The notes under the pieces are model-generated. The model was not told the DNA's origin, ran no database searches, and saw nothing but the letters and a program-made list of their open reading frames with translations. A stretch of DNA of 64,000 bases from an uncultured Woeseiaceae bacterium. GTDB taxonomy: Bacteria > Pseudomonadota > Gammaproteobacteria > Steroidobacterales > Woeseiaceae. Shown here piece after piece: positions 1 through 8,663 of the stretch (the first letter of the stretch is position 1; every line of letters begins with the position of its first letter). The stretch is from the NCBI GenBank assembly GCA_945788625.1, contig CALZMQ010000019.1, positions 1-64,000 on the forward strand. Reading direction: 5' to 3'. A program made the position numbers and the translations under genes.

Positions 1-271
1 ACGCAGAGTTGGAATTATTGTTGCCTTGGGTTCACCGGAGTTTTTCATTATTAGGACTCACGAATTCAGATTAAGCACCCATTCAAGGTACAGACTACCA
101 GCAGGCCAAGTTCTGCTTTGGGTCAGTAGCGGAAATTATAGCCTAGACTTTGCGACTGTTGCCTTACGGCCAAAAGCAGACATTCAGCTTCTCTTCCAGG
201 CACTACCAGATCGTCGCTTTCCGCGTGTGTGTTGAAGGACCCAATCCATTGCTCGCAGTTGTTTTTTCCGA
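1..271. other. Stretch with no recognisable gene
   Basis: Short open frames exist on both strands here, but none resembles a known family. The only notable element is a short string at about 174-190 (aaagcagacattc and flanks), which recurs almost unchanged at 33823-33835, where it forms one arm of an inverted repeat. This suggests a dispersed repeat fragment rather than coding sequence. Confidence 0.4.
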
Positions 272-940
272 CTACCAGGGCTCCTCTGAAGTTCGAAGAT
301 CGAGTTCGTGAGTCCAGGCATTTTTAGGTTGATTGTGCAGATGGAGATAGTTCTCTGCGACATCGTCGGGGCGCATTGCTTCCATTCCCCCATCCAACAC
401 AACATGACTGACGTGAATGTTTGAAGGTCCTAACTCCCTTGCCATGCTCTGGGCCAGAGCCCTCAACCCAGCTTTTCCAACAGCGAGATTGATGTAGCCT
501 TGTTTGCCACGCGTAGATGCAGTCGCTCCGGTAAATATGATTGTACCTCGACCCAGATCACTCATTAGTTTCGCTGCGCACCTTCCAACCAAGAAGCCTG
601 CGTAGCAGTTACTTTTCCAGCTGTCCTCAAAGGCGCTGGGAGATATGTCCAAGATTGTTCCTGGAGAGTACGCTTCTATGTTGAAAACCACACAGTCCGG
701 CACTCCAAACATCTCTGTTGTATCTACAAACATACGTCGAACCGAAGAGTGGTCGGTCGCATCGCATCTCAATCCACCAACTCGGACGCCACTTTCGCCG
801 AGTTCGCGAATCAGTGGCGCGAGAAGATCCGATTGTCGTCTGGCGACGGCAACATTAAATCCTGCGGCACCGAACCGGCGAGCGAGAGAGGAGCCAAGTT
901 GTGGGCCGGCACCAACGATTAGACATGTTTGGCGTGGCAT
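272..940 (-). CDS. Atypical short-chain dehydrogenase/reductase (SDR)
   Basis: The 222-residue product has the Rossmann dinucleotide motif GAGPQLG at residues 10-16 and an SDR-like end (LAQSMARELG, then HVSHVVLDG). The catalytic Lys is K156, but the residue four before it, normally the catalytic Tyr, is Leu152. The only nearby Tyr (Y149) is seven positions before the Lys. Dinucleotide binding is therefore supported, while classical SDR catalysis is doubtful. The frame stays open upstream to 1141, but those 67 extra residues look nothing like SDR sequence, so the ATG at 940 just before the first beta strand is preferred even though no strong ribosome binding site is visible. The substrate is unknown. 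Confidence 0.8.
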   Translation of the reverse strand: MPRQTCLIVGAGPQLGSSLARRFGAAGFNVAVARRQSDLLAPLIRELGESGVRVGGLRCDATDHSSVRRMFVDTTEMFGVPDCVVFNIEAYSPGTILDISPSAFEDSWKSNCYAGFLVGRCAAKLMSDLGRGTIIFTGATASTRGKQGYINLAVGKAGLRALAQSMARELGPSNIHVSHVVLDGGMEAMRPDDVAENYLHLHNQPKNAWTHELDLRTSEEPW

Positions 941-1477
941 TGAATTTGGCTCAGCACTTCGCGTATCCGTTGCTGGCAACTCCCGGGAGAGTCTTTGCGG
1001 GCAGATCCGTACAGGACCGGATGTCGGAGTTTTCTTGCGGAGCTTGATGAATGCCGTGATCTGACCAATAGACAGGCTAAATCCGACTTTCGCGCGGTTC
1101 CACGCTTTGAGGACGAATGTACGTGGTTTCATCTTTTTCAATTGCGTCGAAAGATTAGCTGACTATAGCCGCTCCTCCAGGGTCGCGCGAAAAATTACGT
1201 CATAGTTACGCGAGACTCGGCAGCATCTTAGTGCTATCTAACTTGAAATTGCCCTCCCATATTTTCGATTATTTGCCGTTAAGCGCGCAGTTTGTATTGT
1301 GTGTGGACTCCTCGGGTCGAGCAAGTGGTCTAAAGGTCTTTTCCTTCGAGAAGAAATTATGTCGGCTTAGGGTCACCTGCCGCCTGCTGGCAGTTTAGCA
1401 CCTGGCCGGCTGCTTCCGAGTGCACACCAGTCGCTCAACTAGTCCAATCGCGATCGACTGAGTTCGGCCAGAAGCTG
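941..1477. other. Intergenic stretch of about 540 bp
   Basis: This lies between the SDR start and the stop of the VOC gene. The first 200 bp are an open N-terminal extension of the SDR frame without family similarity. The rest is more AT-rich than its surroundings, and no gene, strong terminator or RNA could be identified in it. Confidence 0.35.
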
Positions 1478-1870
1478 TCAGGCAGCTGACTGATAGATCT
1501 GGATTAGGTTGCCACATGTGTCGTCGAAAACAGCAAATTTGAATCCATCACTTTCCACAGGATCCTGCGTAAATCGGACACCTAGATCACGAAGGCGGAT
1601 ATGCTCGCTGTTTACGTCGTCGACCGCGAACGCGGTAAACGGTATCCCGTCTTTGAATAGCGCATCTTTCAGAGCCTTCATCGCCGGATACTCGGCGTTC
1701 GGCTCCAGCACAAGCTCGGGTCCATCCGGGTCCTCAGATGAAACGACCGTCAACCAACTGACATCACCCATTGGTATGTCGTTCTTCTTAACAAAACCGA
1801 GTTTATCGGTGTAGAAAGCCAACGCGGACTTTTGATCTCCGACCGATACGCTTACCAATGAGATCTTCAT
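1478..1870 (-). CDS. VOC family (glyoxalase/bleomycin-resistance fold) protein
   Basis: This 130-residue single-domain protein has the vicinal-oxygen-chelate layout: an N-terminal strand, then DQKSALAFYTDKLGF, a central LTVVSSEDPDGPELVLEP, and a C-terminal DTCGNLIQIYQ with the conserved Gly-Asn. The family includes dioxygenases, glyoxalases and drug-binding proteins, and the substrate cannot be told from sequence. A clear paralog lies at 20603-20992 (same FYT.LGF, LTVVS, LEPNA, DTCGNL blocks). The start at 1870 is followed directly by the family's first strand. Its 5' end lies inside a 58-bp tandem duplication, so a second copy of the leader and first seven codons sits just upstream. Confidence 0.85.
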   Translation of the reverse strand: MKISLVSVSVGDQKSALAFYTDKLGFVKKNDIPMGDVSWLTVVSSEDPDGPELVLEPNAEYPAMKALKDALFKDGIPFTAFAVDDVNSEHIRLRDLGVRFTQDPVESDGFKFAVFDDTCGNLIQIYQSAA

Positions 1871-1963
1871 TTGGGTGCCTCATATGAAAATGCCGCTACG
1901 CAACCACGCTTACCAATGAGATCTTCATTTGGGTGCCTCATATGAAAATGCCGCTACGCAACC
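1848..1963. repeat. Exact 58-bp tandem duplication spanning the VOC gene 5' end
   Basis: Bases 1848-1905 and 1906-1963 are identical and directly adjacent. The unit holds about 23 bp of the VOC coding start plus its leader (Shine-Dalgarno region). The outer copy therefore carries a decoy start codon at 1928, which reads about ten residues and then stops. The perfect identity suggests a recent duplication. Confidence 0.95.
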
Positions 1964-2348
1964 TGCGTCTGCTAAGGGTCAGTAGCGGTCCTACGAAACT
2001 CTACCACCTCAACGGCAGCTTTGGGGCCGACAACGGACGTTTCAGACAGATGTTTCGGGGCGCGAGAGCTGCGCAAATCACCGATTGAATCGCCCTACGG
2101 CGATGCATGTTGCTGGGTCAGATGTCAGGCAAATACCTGGCGACTTATTGGTGACTCAAGGTCGCCGGCAAATGCCGGCGGCGCTCAAGCCCTTGGTAGA
2201 TGGCGCGCCCGGAGAGATGGGCCTTCGGCCTGTCCTCGCTTCGCTCGTCGGAGCGAACTCCCGACCGGTCCGATCGCACTGCCGTGCTAGTTGGTTCCCT
2301 CACCACATAGAGCGTTCGGTTCGTAGCCAGGTACCCGCGTCAATCAGA
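1964..2348. other. Intergenic stretch of about 385 bp with a palindrome
   Basis: No product is recognisable in any frame. Bases 2163-2180 form a perfect palindrome with 8-bp arms (cgccggca, then aa, then tgccggcg). The local composition switches from AT-rich to GC-rich near 2160. It may be a repeat element or the remnant of a lost gene. Confidence 0.35.
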
Positions 2349-2789
2349 TCAGGACAACCAGCCTTTCGCCTTCGCTGAACGCGTGTACAGAAGCTCGGCA
2401 ACGCAGACGATGATTACGACAGCGGGCAGATAGAGGCCGCTGGCGCCCCAGACTTCCACCCCATTGCGCAGCACGAAGGAATCGAGATCCTGTATGAGTA
2501 CCGAAACGAAACTGACGATGTAAATCGGAAAGGCCCAGGCCTTGCGCAGCAGCAACATGATGGATGCGAGCACGCCGGCGTTTACAGCCATGGCATAGGC
2601 GGCGGTCGCCCAGGTTGGTGTGCCGTTCAGGAACGCCTGCTTTTCGCCGCTGAAACTTTCCGCAATTTGCTCCGGCGTCGTGGTTACGCTCAGGTAGTAA
2701 AACAACAGACCGAGGAGGTTGAACAGCAGGAAGAAACCGGCGAGCGACCAGAACAACGTACCGGGTTTGCTATCGATCACGTCAGACAT
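2349..2789 (-). CDS. Small four-helix membrane protein
   Basis: The protein of about 146 residues has four predicted membrane segments (around LFWSLAGFFLLFNLLGLLFY, ATAAYAMAVNAGVLASIMLL, PIYIVSFVSVLI and LPAVVIIVCVAELLY) and a basic C-terminus. It shares its overall plan, including the P.WATA.(F/Y) motif in the loop before helix 2 and the KGW(I/L)S tail, with the protein at 26417-26851, so the two are paralogs of one uncharacterised family. The ATG at 2789 is preferred over 2795 because the GAGGGA ribosome binding site is 6 nt from it. It lies about 20 bp downstream of tag and is probably co-transcribed. The function is unknown. Confidence 0.75.
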   Translation of the reverse strand: MSDVIDSKPGTLFWSLAGFFLLFNLLGLLFYYLSVTTTPEQIAESFSGEKQAFLNGTPTWATAAYAMAVNAGVLASIMLLLRKAWAFPIYIVSFVSVLIQDLDSFVLRNGVEVWGASGLYLPAVVIIVCVAELLYTRSAKAKGWLS

Positions 2790-2810
2790 TGTCATTCCCT
2801 CTTATTCGAT

Positions 2811-3341
2811 TTATCGCGGGAGTGACTGCATGTGCGCATAGATAATCGTACTGCCGACGAATTTGAAGCCACGCTGCTTGAGATCCTTGCTCAGAGCATC
2901 CGATTCGGCAGACGTTGCCGGGATGTCGCCGTCCTTCCGGAATTTGTTCTGGATCGGGGCGCCACCGACGAAACCCCAGATGTAATCGCTGAACGTCCCG
3001 AACTCCTTCTGCACCTTGAGGAATGCCTTCGCGTTGGTCACGGCCGACTCGACCTTGAGCCGATTCCTGACGATGGACGGATCCAGCAGCAGTTTCTCGA
3101 CGCGCTTCTTCGTGAAACGCGCGACTTTTTCCGGGTCGAATTCCGCGAACAGTTTCCGGTAGCCGGCTCGTTTGTTGAGGATCGTCGACCAGCTCAGGCC
3201 TGCCTGTGCGCCCTCGAGTATCAGGAATTCGAACTGCGTGCGGTCGTCCCAAACAGGCACGCCCCACTCCTTGTCGTGGTACTCGATGTAATCGAGGCTC
3301 ACGCCCTCGGCCCATTTGCAGCGGACGACTGGCTTACTCAT
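2811..3341 (-). CDS. tag: DNA-3-methyladenine glycosylase I, C-terminally shortened
   Basis: The product removes 3-methyladenine from alkylated DNA. It aligns with the Tag family from the N-terminus (RCKWAEG, YHDKEWG, LEGAQAGLSW) to GFKFVGSTIIYAHMQ and then stops after SLPR. The usual family tail, which carries a VNDH-type His and a following Cys, is missing. In E. coli Tag four residues hold a structural zinc: an N-terminal Cys, a His about 13 residues later, and that C-terminal His and Cys. Only the first pair (C8, H22) is present here, so the zinc clasp appears lost. The length is 176 residues against about 187. Three 14-bp tandem copies of a start-like sequence lie at 3331-3369. Confidence 0.88.
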   Translation of the reverse strand: MSKPVVRCKWAEGVSLDYIEYHDKEWGVPVWDDRTQFEFLILEGAQAGLSWSTILNKRAGYRKLFAEFDPEKVARFTKKRVEKLLLDPSIVRNRLKVESAVTNAKAFLKVQKEFGTFSDYIWGFVGGAPIQNKFRKDGDIPATSAESDALSKDLKQRGFKFVGSTIIYAHMQSLPR

Positions 3342-3372
3342 ATCGGCTTACTCATGCTGGCTCACTCATTGT
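3331..3372. repeat. Three 14-bp tandem repeats at the tag start codon
   Basis: GGCTTACTCAT occurs at 3331-3341 and 3345-3355, with a one-mismatch copy at 3359-3369, an exact 14-bp period. On the minus strand each copy offers ATGAGT(A/G)AGCC, so three start codons are presented in three different frames. Only the innermost (3341) opens the tag frame. Confidence 0.85.
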
Positions 3373-3460
3373 GCACTCTCCCTGCAGGATGTCATTTCGA
3401 TGTCACGCACAAATTTATCAGGCAACGCGGACTCGTTCAGCCCTCATAAATGCGGGCTTC

Positions 3461-3490
3461 AATAAAAAAGCCCGCGCATTGCGCGGGCTT
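3461..3490 (-). terminator. Rho-independent terminator of the sigma/anti-sigma/EGSCG operon
   Basis: A 9-bp GC-rich stem (3469-3477 paired with 3481-3489, loop att) is followed on the minus strand by six T (complement of 3464-3469). It lies about 30 bp past the stop of the EGSCG-repeat gene and closes the operon transcribed from 5276. Confidence 0.9.
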
Positions 3491-3519
3491 TGTCGGGCTT
3501 CAGTTGTTCCAGGCAGGAC

Positions 3520-3969
3520 TTAGATTGAGCCTCCACAGGAGCCTTCACCGCAGCTACCTTCACCTTCTTTCTCGCCACAGCTACCTTCACCTTCTTTCTC
3601 GCCACAGCTACCTTCGCCTTCTTTCTCGCCGCAGGAGCCTTCACCTTCTTTCTCGCCACAGCTGCCTTCGCCTTCTTTCTCACCGCAGGAGCCTTCACCT
3701 TCTTTCTCGCCGCAGCTGCCTTCGCCTTCCTTCTCACCACAGCTGCCTTCACCACAACTGCCTTCGCCTTCCTTCTCGTCCTTCTCGCCACAGCTACCTT
3801 CGCCACAGCTTCCTTCACCGGCGCCGAGCATGTAACCAACGCTTAACGTCGACATCGAAAACGGGCTCTCGATCGTGTCGGCATTGACCGCACCACTGAT
3901 TGCGAACGTACCGGCCAGTGCAGCCCCCACAGCCAGTGCAACCGGCTTAATTACTTTCTTCTCTGACAT
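3520..3969 (-). CDS. HvfA-like RiPP metallophore precursor with EGSCG repeats
   Basis: This 149-residue precursor has an N-terminal signal peptide (KKVIKPVALAVGAALAGTF, cleavage likely after VNA at about residue 30), a short linker (FSMSTLSVGYMLGAG) and a low-complexity C-terminus with twelve EGSCG motifs. Seven of these are exact nine-residue EKEGEGSCG repeats (residues 79-141). The leader and repeat style match the HvfA family, whose EGKCG cysteines are converted by a DUF692 enzyme (HvfB) and its DUF2063 partner (HvfC) into thioamide/oxazolone copper-binding groups. Here the motif carries Ser instead of Lys. It is the last gene of an operon with an ECF sigma factor and an anti-sigma, with a good ribosome binding site (AGGAG) and a terminator. 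No hvfB or hvfC homolog is in the window, so maturation in trans is inferred. Confidence 0.85.
   Translation of the reverse strand: MSEKKVIKPVALAVGAALAGTFAISGAVNADTIESPFSMSTLSVGYMLGAGEGSCGEGSCGEKDEKEGEGSCGEGSCGEKEGEGSCGEKEGEGSCGEKEGEGSCGEKEGEGSCGEKEGEGSCGEKEGEGSCGEKEGEGSCGEGSCGGSI
3547..3735. repeat. Seven 27-bp tandem repeats coding EKEGEGSCG
   Basis: Seven consecutive 27-bp units within the HvfA-like gene each encode the same nine residues, with only synonymous differences. Such an array is prone to slippage, so the number of Cys motifs may vary between strains. Confidence 0.9.
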
Positions 3970-4033
3970 CTTCTTATCTCCTACCAGGAATGATTGCCCA
4001 AGACCGGGCGTCCGTATCTCAGAAACGGGAGTA

Positions 4034-4744
4034 TCAGGTACTCCACATCACTGAATCCAACACACTCTTTTCTATGCGTTCCAGCTGTTCTTCGCGCTCG
4101 CCGATGATGGCGATGCTGCCGCCGCCCACGGGAAGAATAACGCCGTGAATGCCTTCACCGTCCAGGCTCTCGGCCTCGGCGATGGACTCTTCGGGCATCA
4201 GCAGTATGGTAACGGGGCCGTGCTCACCCTGGATCACCAGGTGCGGCACCCTATTGCCGTTAATGACGCAGGTCTGCGCATACGTGATGAGACCGGCGCT
4301 GTGGTCGGGGCGCGCAACGTCCGCGGGTACGACTCTCGCCAGGCGACGGTCCGAAACCGGCGTACTGGAAATGCGCAGAGCGGCAGGCTCGTGATCGAGA
4401 TGCGCCAGCACTTCGTCGGCCAGCGAATCGTATTCGACGCCGATGCCCGACATGCGATAGCCGATCACGGCTGCCAGCATCACCGATGCTGCCAGTGCGA
4501 GCCAGGTCCGCTTCGACAATGGCTTGCGTGCGCTCAGGGCCACGACGTTTTCCGCACTGATGTCTGGCAGCTCCGGAAGCTCGAGCCCGGGAACGTCGAT
4601 CGCCAGCGCCCTCGCGATTTTGTCGTCCAGCGACTGCATCTCACGCCGGAATGACTGGCAGTCAGTGCACTCGCTCAGGTGGCCTGCGCCGCCGTCGAAA
4701 GACGGGTCCGCCGCTATCGCCTCTTTGTATTCGTTGCAATTCAT
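4034..4744 (-). CDS. DUF3379-type membrane anti-sigma factor
   Basis: The 236-residue protein has an N-terminal zinc-finger-like segment (C3, H22, C26, C29 in the pattern HxxxCxxC) typical of anti-sigma domains. One membrane helix follows at about residues 81-98, then a periplasmic domain rich in strands that ends in GGGSIAIIGE. This architecture and the N-terminus MNCNEYKEAIAADPS fit the DUF3379 family. It lies 25 bp after the ECF sigma gene and 64 bp before the HvfA-like gene. The inferred role is to hold the sigma factor at the inner membrane until a periplasmic signal, possibly metal or oxidant, releases it. Confidence 0.85.
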   Translation of the reverse strand: MNCNEYKEAIAADPSFDGGAGHLSECTDCQSFRREMQSLDDKIARALAIDVPGLELPELPDISAENVVALSARKPLSKRTWLALAASVMLAAVIGYRMSGIGVEYDSLADEVLAHLDHEPAALRISSTPVSDRRLARVVPADVARPDHSAGLITYAQTCVINGNRVPHLVIQGEHGPVTILLMPEESIAEAESLDGEGIHGVILPVGGGSIAIIGEREEQLERIEKSVLDSVMWST

Positions 4745-4769
4745 CGTTTCATTTGCCGGGCAGGGGAGC

Positions 4770-5276
4770 TTACTCCCGTGCCGCGCTGTCCTTCAGCTTC
4801 AGGCGAGCCCGGTGCAGGCGCGTCAATACCGCACCTTGTTTGAGCCCCATCAGCTCGCCTATTTCGCTGGTGCTGTAGCCCATCAGGACCTGCAGAACCA
4901 ACGGTTCCCTGTAATCGTCGTCGAGCTCGAAGATCGCTTCGCGCAGATCGTTGATCTCTTCATCCGGCGCCTCGGCGATCAATGCCGCCTGAGAGGCCGT
5001 CAAGTTGTCTATGTCCACCGTTTCCAACCGGCGCCGCTCAAAGTAGCGGGCATTTTCCCGCCGCACGATCGTCAGCAGCCATTGCTTGGCGGCAGCATCC
5101 TCACGCAGCGCATCGAGGGACTTCCAGGCACGCAGCAGCGCCTCCTGAACGACGTCCTCGGCGATGGCTTTGTCACGGCACAACCACGCCGCGTAGCGAT
5201 ACATATCAGCGTGAAATACGGCCACGATCCGGTCGAATCTTCGCCTTCTGGCAGCTTCAGCACCGCTACTGTTCAT
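4770..5276 (-). CDS. ECF-type RNA polymerase sigma factor
   Basis: The 168-residue protein has the two ECF domains: sigma-2 (YRYAAWLCRDKAIAEDVVQE, residues about 26-60) and sigma-4 (LQVLMGYSTSEIGELMGLKQ, followed by VLTRLHRARLKL). It is the first gene of a three-gene operon with a DUF3379 anti-sigma and an EGSCG-repeat secreted precursor, which makes the precursor the likely target. The start at 5276 is divergent from hemB across a 121-bp AT-rich spacer. No convincing ECF promoter could be assigned there, so autoregulation is only inferred. Confidence 0.9.
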   Translation of the reverse strand: MNSSGAEAARRRRFDRIVAVFHADMYRYAAWLCRDKAIAEDVVQEALLRAWKSLDALREDAAAKQWLLTIVRRENARYFERRRLETVDIDNLTASQAALIAEAPDEEINDLREAIFELDDDYREPLVLQVLMGYSTSEIGELMGLKQGAVLTRLHRARLKLKDSAARE

Positions 5277-5391
5277 ACGAGATGACCCGTTCGTTGTGGC
5301 AATTATTACCGGAACCGATTAAAACTGTACCCAAGACATGGAAACCGTGCCTAAATACAGGGAAAATAAGAACTTCTCTTTATTATTCTGA

Positions 5392-6410
<1,019 letters not shown>

Positions 6411-6411
<1 letters not shown>

Positions 6412-7235
6412 TGGCCGTCGATCGCTACGGCGTAATGGGATACCCGGTATCGCACAGCCGGTCGCCGGTCATTCATCGCCTGTTCGCCCTGCAGACAAAC
6501 CAGAAGTTGCAATACGAGTTGCTGCAGGTCACGCCGGAAAAGCTGGAGACGGCCGTGCGCCAGTTCCAAAGGACTGGCGGCAAGGGCCTCAACATTACGG
6601 TACCGCACAAGAGCGAGGTGACCCGGCTCGTGGATCACCTCAGCGAGCGCGCCAGCACCGCGGGTGCGGTCAATACCCTTTCATTCCGCGACGGCGAGAT
6701 TTACGGGGACAATACCGACGGCTATGGCCTGCTTCGCGACCTGGAGTTCAATCACGGCCTCAAGCTCGAAGGCACCAGCATCCTGGTGCTCGGCGCGGGT
6801 GGCGCCACGCGCGGTATCATCGGCCCACTGCTGGACAAAAAGCCGGCGTCGCTGCTCATCGCCAATCGCACGCTCGGCAAGGCGCAGGCCCTGACCGATC
6901 ACTTCTCGCGCTCCGGACCCGTCGCTGCGTGCCGCTTCAACGGCCTGCCTGCGGGGGAACACTACGACCTGATCATCAACGCGACCTCGGCGGGACTGCA
7001 CGGCGACTCGCCGCCGTATCCGGGCACCGCGGTCTCGGACGACACGATCTGCTATGACCTTTCCTATGGATTGAAAGCCACGCCCTTCAGTATCTGGGCG
7101 CGCGAACAGGGCGCCGAGCGTTCGGTTATGGGTTGGGGCATGCTGGTCGAACAGGCCGCCGAGTCGTTTCGAGTCTGGCGCGGCGTGCGCCCCGATACCG
7201 CTGCGGTCCTGAAGCGGATGAATGTCAGCGCATAG
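6411..7235 (+). CDS. aroE: Shikimate dehydrogenase (NADP)
   Basis: The enzyme reduces 3-dehydroshikimate to shikimate in aromatic amino-acid synthesis. The 274-residue protein has the shikimate-binding SHSRSP (14-19), catalytic K67 in NITVPHK, D103 in NTDG, and the nucleotide motif GAGGATRG. The ATG at 6411 shares its A with the hemB stop codon, indicating translational coupling. The end overlaps the convergent gor gene by 11 bp. Confidence 0.97.
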
Positions 7236-8571
7236 TAACGAGTTCTTCGGCACTGGTCGGGTGTATCGCGACGGTGTCGTCGAAGTCGGCCTTGGTCGCT
7301 CCCATCCTTACCGCGACGGCGAAACCCTGCAGCATTTCATCCGCCCCCTCGCCAATGACGTGACAACCGACCACGCGCTCGTCCGGGCCCGCGGTAATCA
7401 GCTTCATCACTGACCGCTGCTTGTCGTCTCCGAGCGCGTAATACATGCCGGTGAAGCCCGATGTGTAGACCTTGACGTCGTCGCCGTACTCGGCGCGCGC
7501 CTCGTCTTCCGTCAGGCCGACGGTGCCGATGGTCGGGTGGCTGAAGATAACCGTCGGTATCGTGCGGTACTCCAGGTGACGCCCTTCCATGCCGCCGTAC
7601 AGGCGGTCCGCCAACCTGCGTCCGGCGGCTATTGCAACGGGCGTCAGCGCCGCGCGCCCGGTCACATCGCCGATTGCGAAGATGTTGTCGACATTCGTTT
7701 GCTGGTACTCGTCCACAGGAACGAATCCGCTGTCATCCATGTGCACGCCTGCTTTCGCGGCATCCAGGGTTTCCGTGTTCGGTGACCTGCCCACGGCCCA
7801 GAGCAGGCAATCGACCGGCCCGAAGGTACGCCCATCCCCGGCATGCAGCACCAGGCCGTCATCGCTCTGCTCGACGCGGCTGGGAACGACGCCCGTATCC
7901 AGGGCGATACCGCTGCCGCGCATGGCGTCCATCAGCTCCGTGCCCAGCATCTTGTCGAAATCGCGCAGCACTCCATCTTTGCGCACGACAACGTGAGTCT
8001 CGCTTCCCAGCCCGTTGAACACGCCCGCAAGCTCCACTGACACGTAGCCGCTGCCGGCGATCAGAACCCGCTGCGGCCGCTCTTCGAGCCCGAAGAAATC
8101 GTCGGAGGTTATGCCTAGCTCCGCCCCCGGAATGTCCGGCACGATGGGCCGCCCACCTGTCGCGATAACGATGCGATCGGCCTGGTATTCGCGCCCTTCC
8201 ACTTCGACGGTATTGGCATCGACGAAGCGAGCCCCACCTTCGATGTGCGTCACGCCGCGCTTGTCCAGGTTGCTGGCATAGATGCCATTGAGGCGTTTTA
8301 TGTAGGCGTCGCGTCGCGCCTTCAACGCGCCCCAGTCGTGGCCGTTCACCGCGACATCGAAGCCGTAATCGCGCGCATGGTGAAACTGGTGTGCGTGCTG
8401 CGCCGTGTACCACATGATCTTCTTCGGCACGCAGCCAACGTTGACGCAGGTACCGCCCAGCGGGCCGTACTCCACGACCGCGGCTTTCGCGCCGTATTCT
8501 GCCGCTCGCTGCGCGTGCGCCAGGCCGCCGCTGCCACCGCCTATCACCAGGAGGTCGAATCTCGTCGTCAC
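7225..8571 (-). CDS. gor: Glutathione-disulfide reductase
   Basis: This FAD/NADPH-dependent enzyme reduces oxidised glutathione. The 448-residue protein has the FAD motif GGGSGG (11-16), the redox-active disulfide C42/C47 in GGTCVNVGC, an NAD(P) motif ([12 protein letters not shown]), the second FAD motif ([15 protein letters not shown]), and the C-terminal catalytic HPTSAEE. The C-terminal VTMR matches the glutathione reductase branch rather than dihydrolipoamide dehydrogenase. It converges with aroE and lies head-to-head with prlC. Confidence 0.93.
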   Translation of the reverse strand: MTTRFDLLVIGGGSGGLAHAQRAAEYGAKAAVVEYGPLGGTCVNVGCVPKKIMWYTAQHAHQFHHARDYGFDVAVNGHDWGALKARRDAYIKRLNGIYASNLDKRGVTHIEGGARFVDANTVEVEGREYQADRIVIATGGRPIVPDIPGAELGITSDDFFGLEERPQRVLIAGSGYVSVELAGVFNGLGSETHVVVRKDGVLRDFDKMLGTELMDAMRGSGIALDTGVVPSRVEQSDDGLVLHAGDGRTFGPVDCLLWAVGRSPNTETLDAAKAGVHMDDSGFVPVDEYQQTNVDNIFAIGDVTGRAALTPVAIAAGRRLADRLYGGMEGRHLEYRTIPTVIFSHPTIGTVGLTEDEARAEYGDDVKVYTSGFTGMYYALGDDKQRSVMKLITAGPDERVVGCHVIGEGADEMLQGFAVAVRMGATKADFDDTVAIHPTSAEELVTMR

Positions 8572-8663
8572 ATTGTTCTCCAGAATTACGTCAAGCCGAC
8601 CGCACCGTGCGTGCTGCGGCCCGTGTTAATATGCGGCGCCTCTTCAGAATTACAAGCGGATCG

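Noticed and set aside
2021..2378. Two overlapping plus-strand frames in the gap before the small membrane protein
   Set aside because: They show no recognisable motif or ribosome binding site and run into the 3' end of a minus-strand gene.
3450..3887. Plus-strand open frame rich in Leu, Ser, His and Arg opposite the EGSCG gene
   Set aside because: It is the antisense of the 27-bp repeat array; the repeated composition is forced by the real gene and no ribosome binding site or homology supports it.
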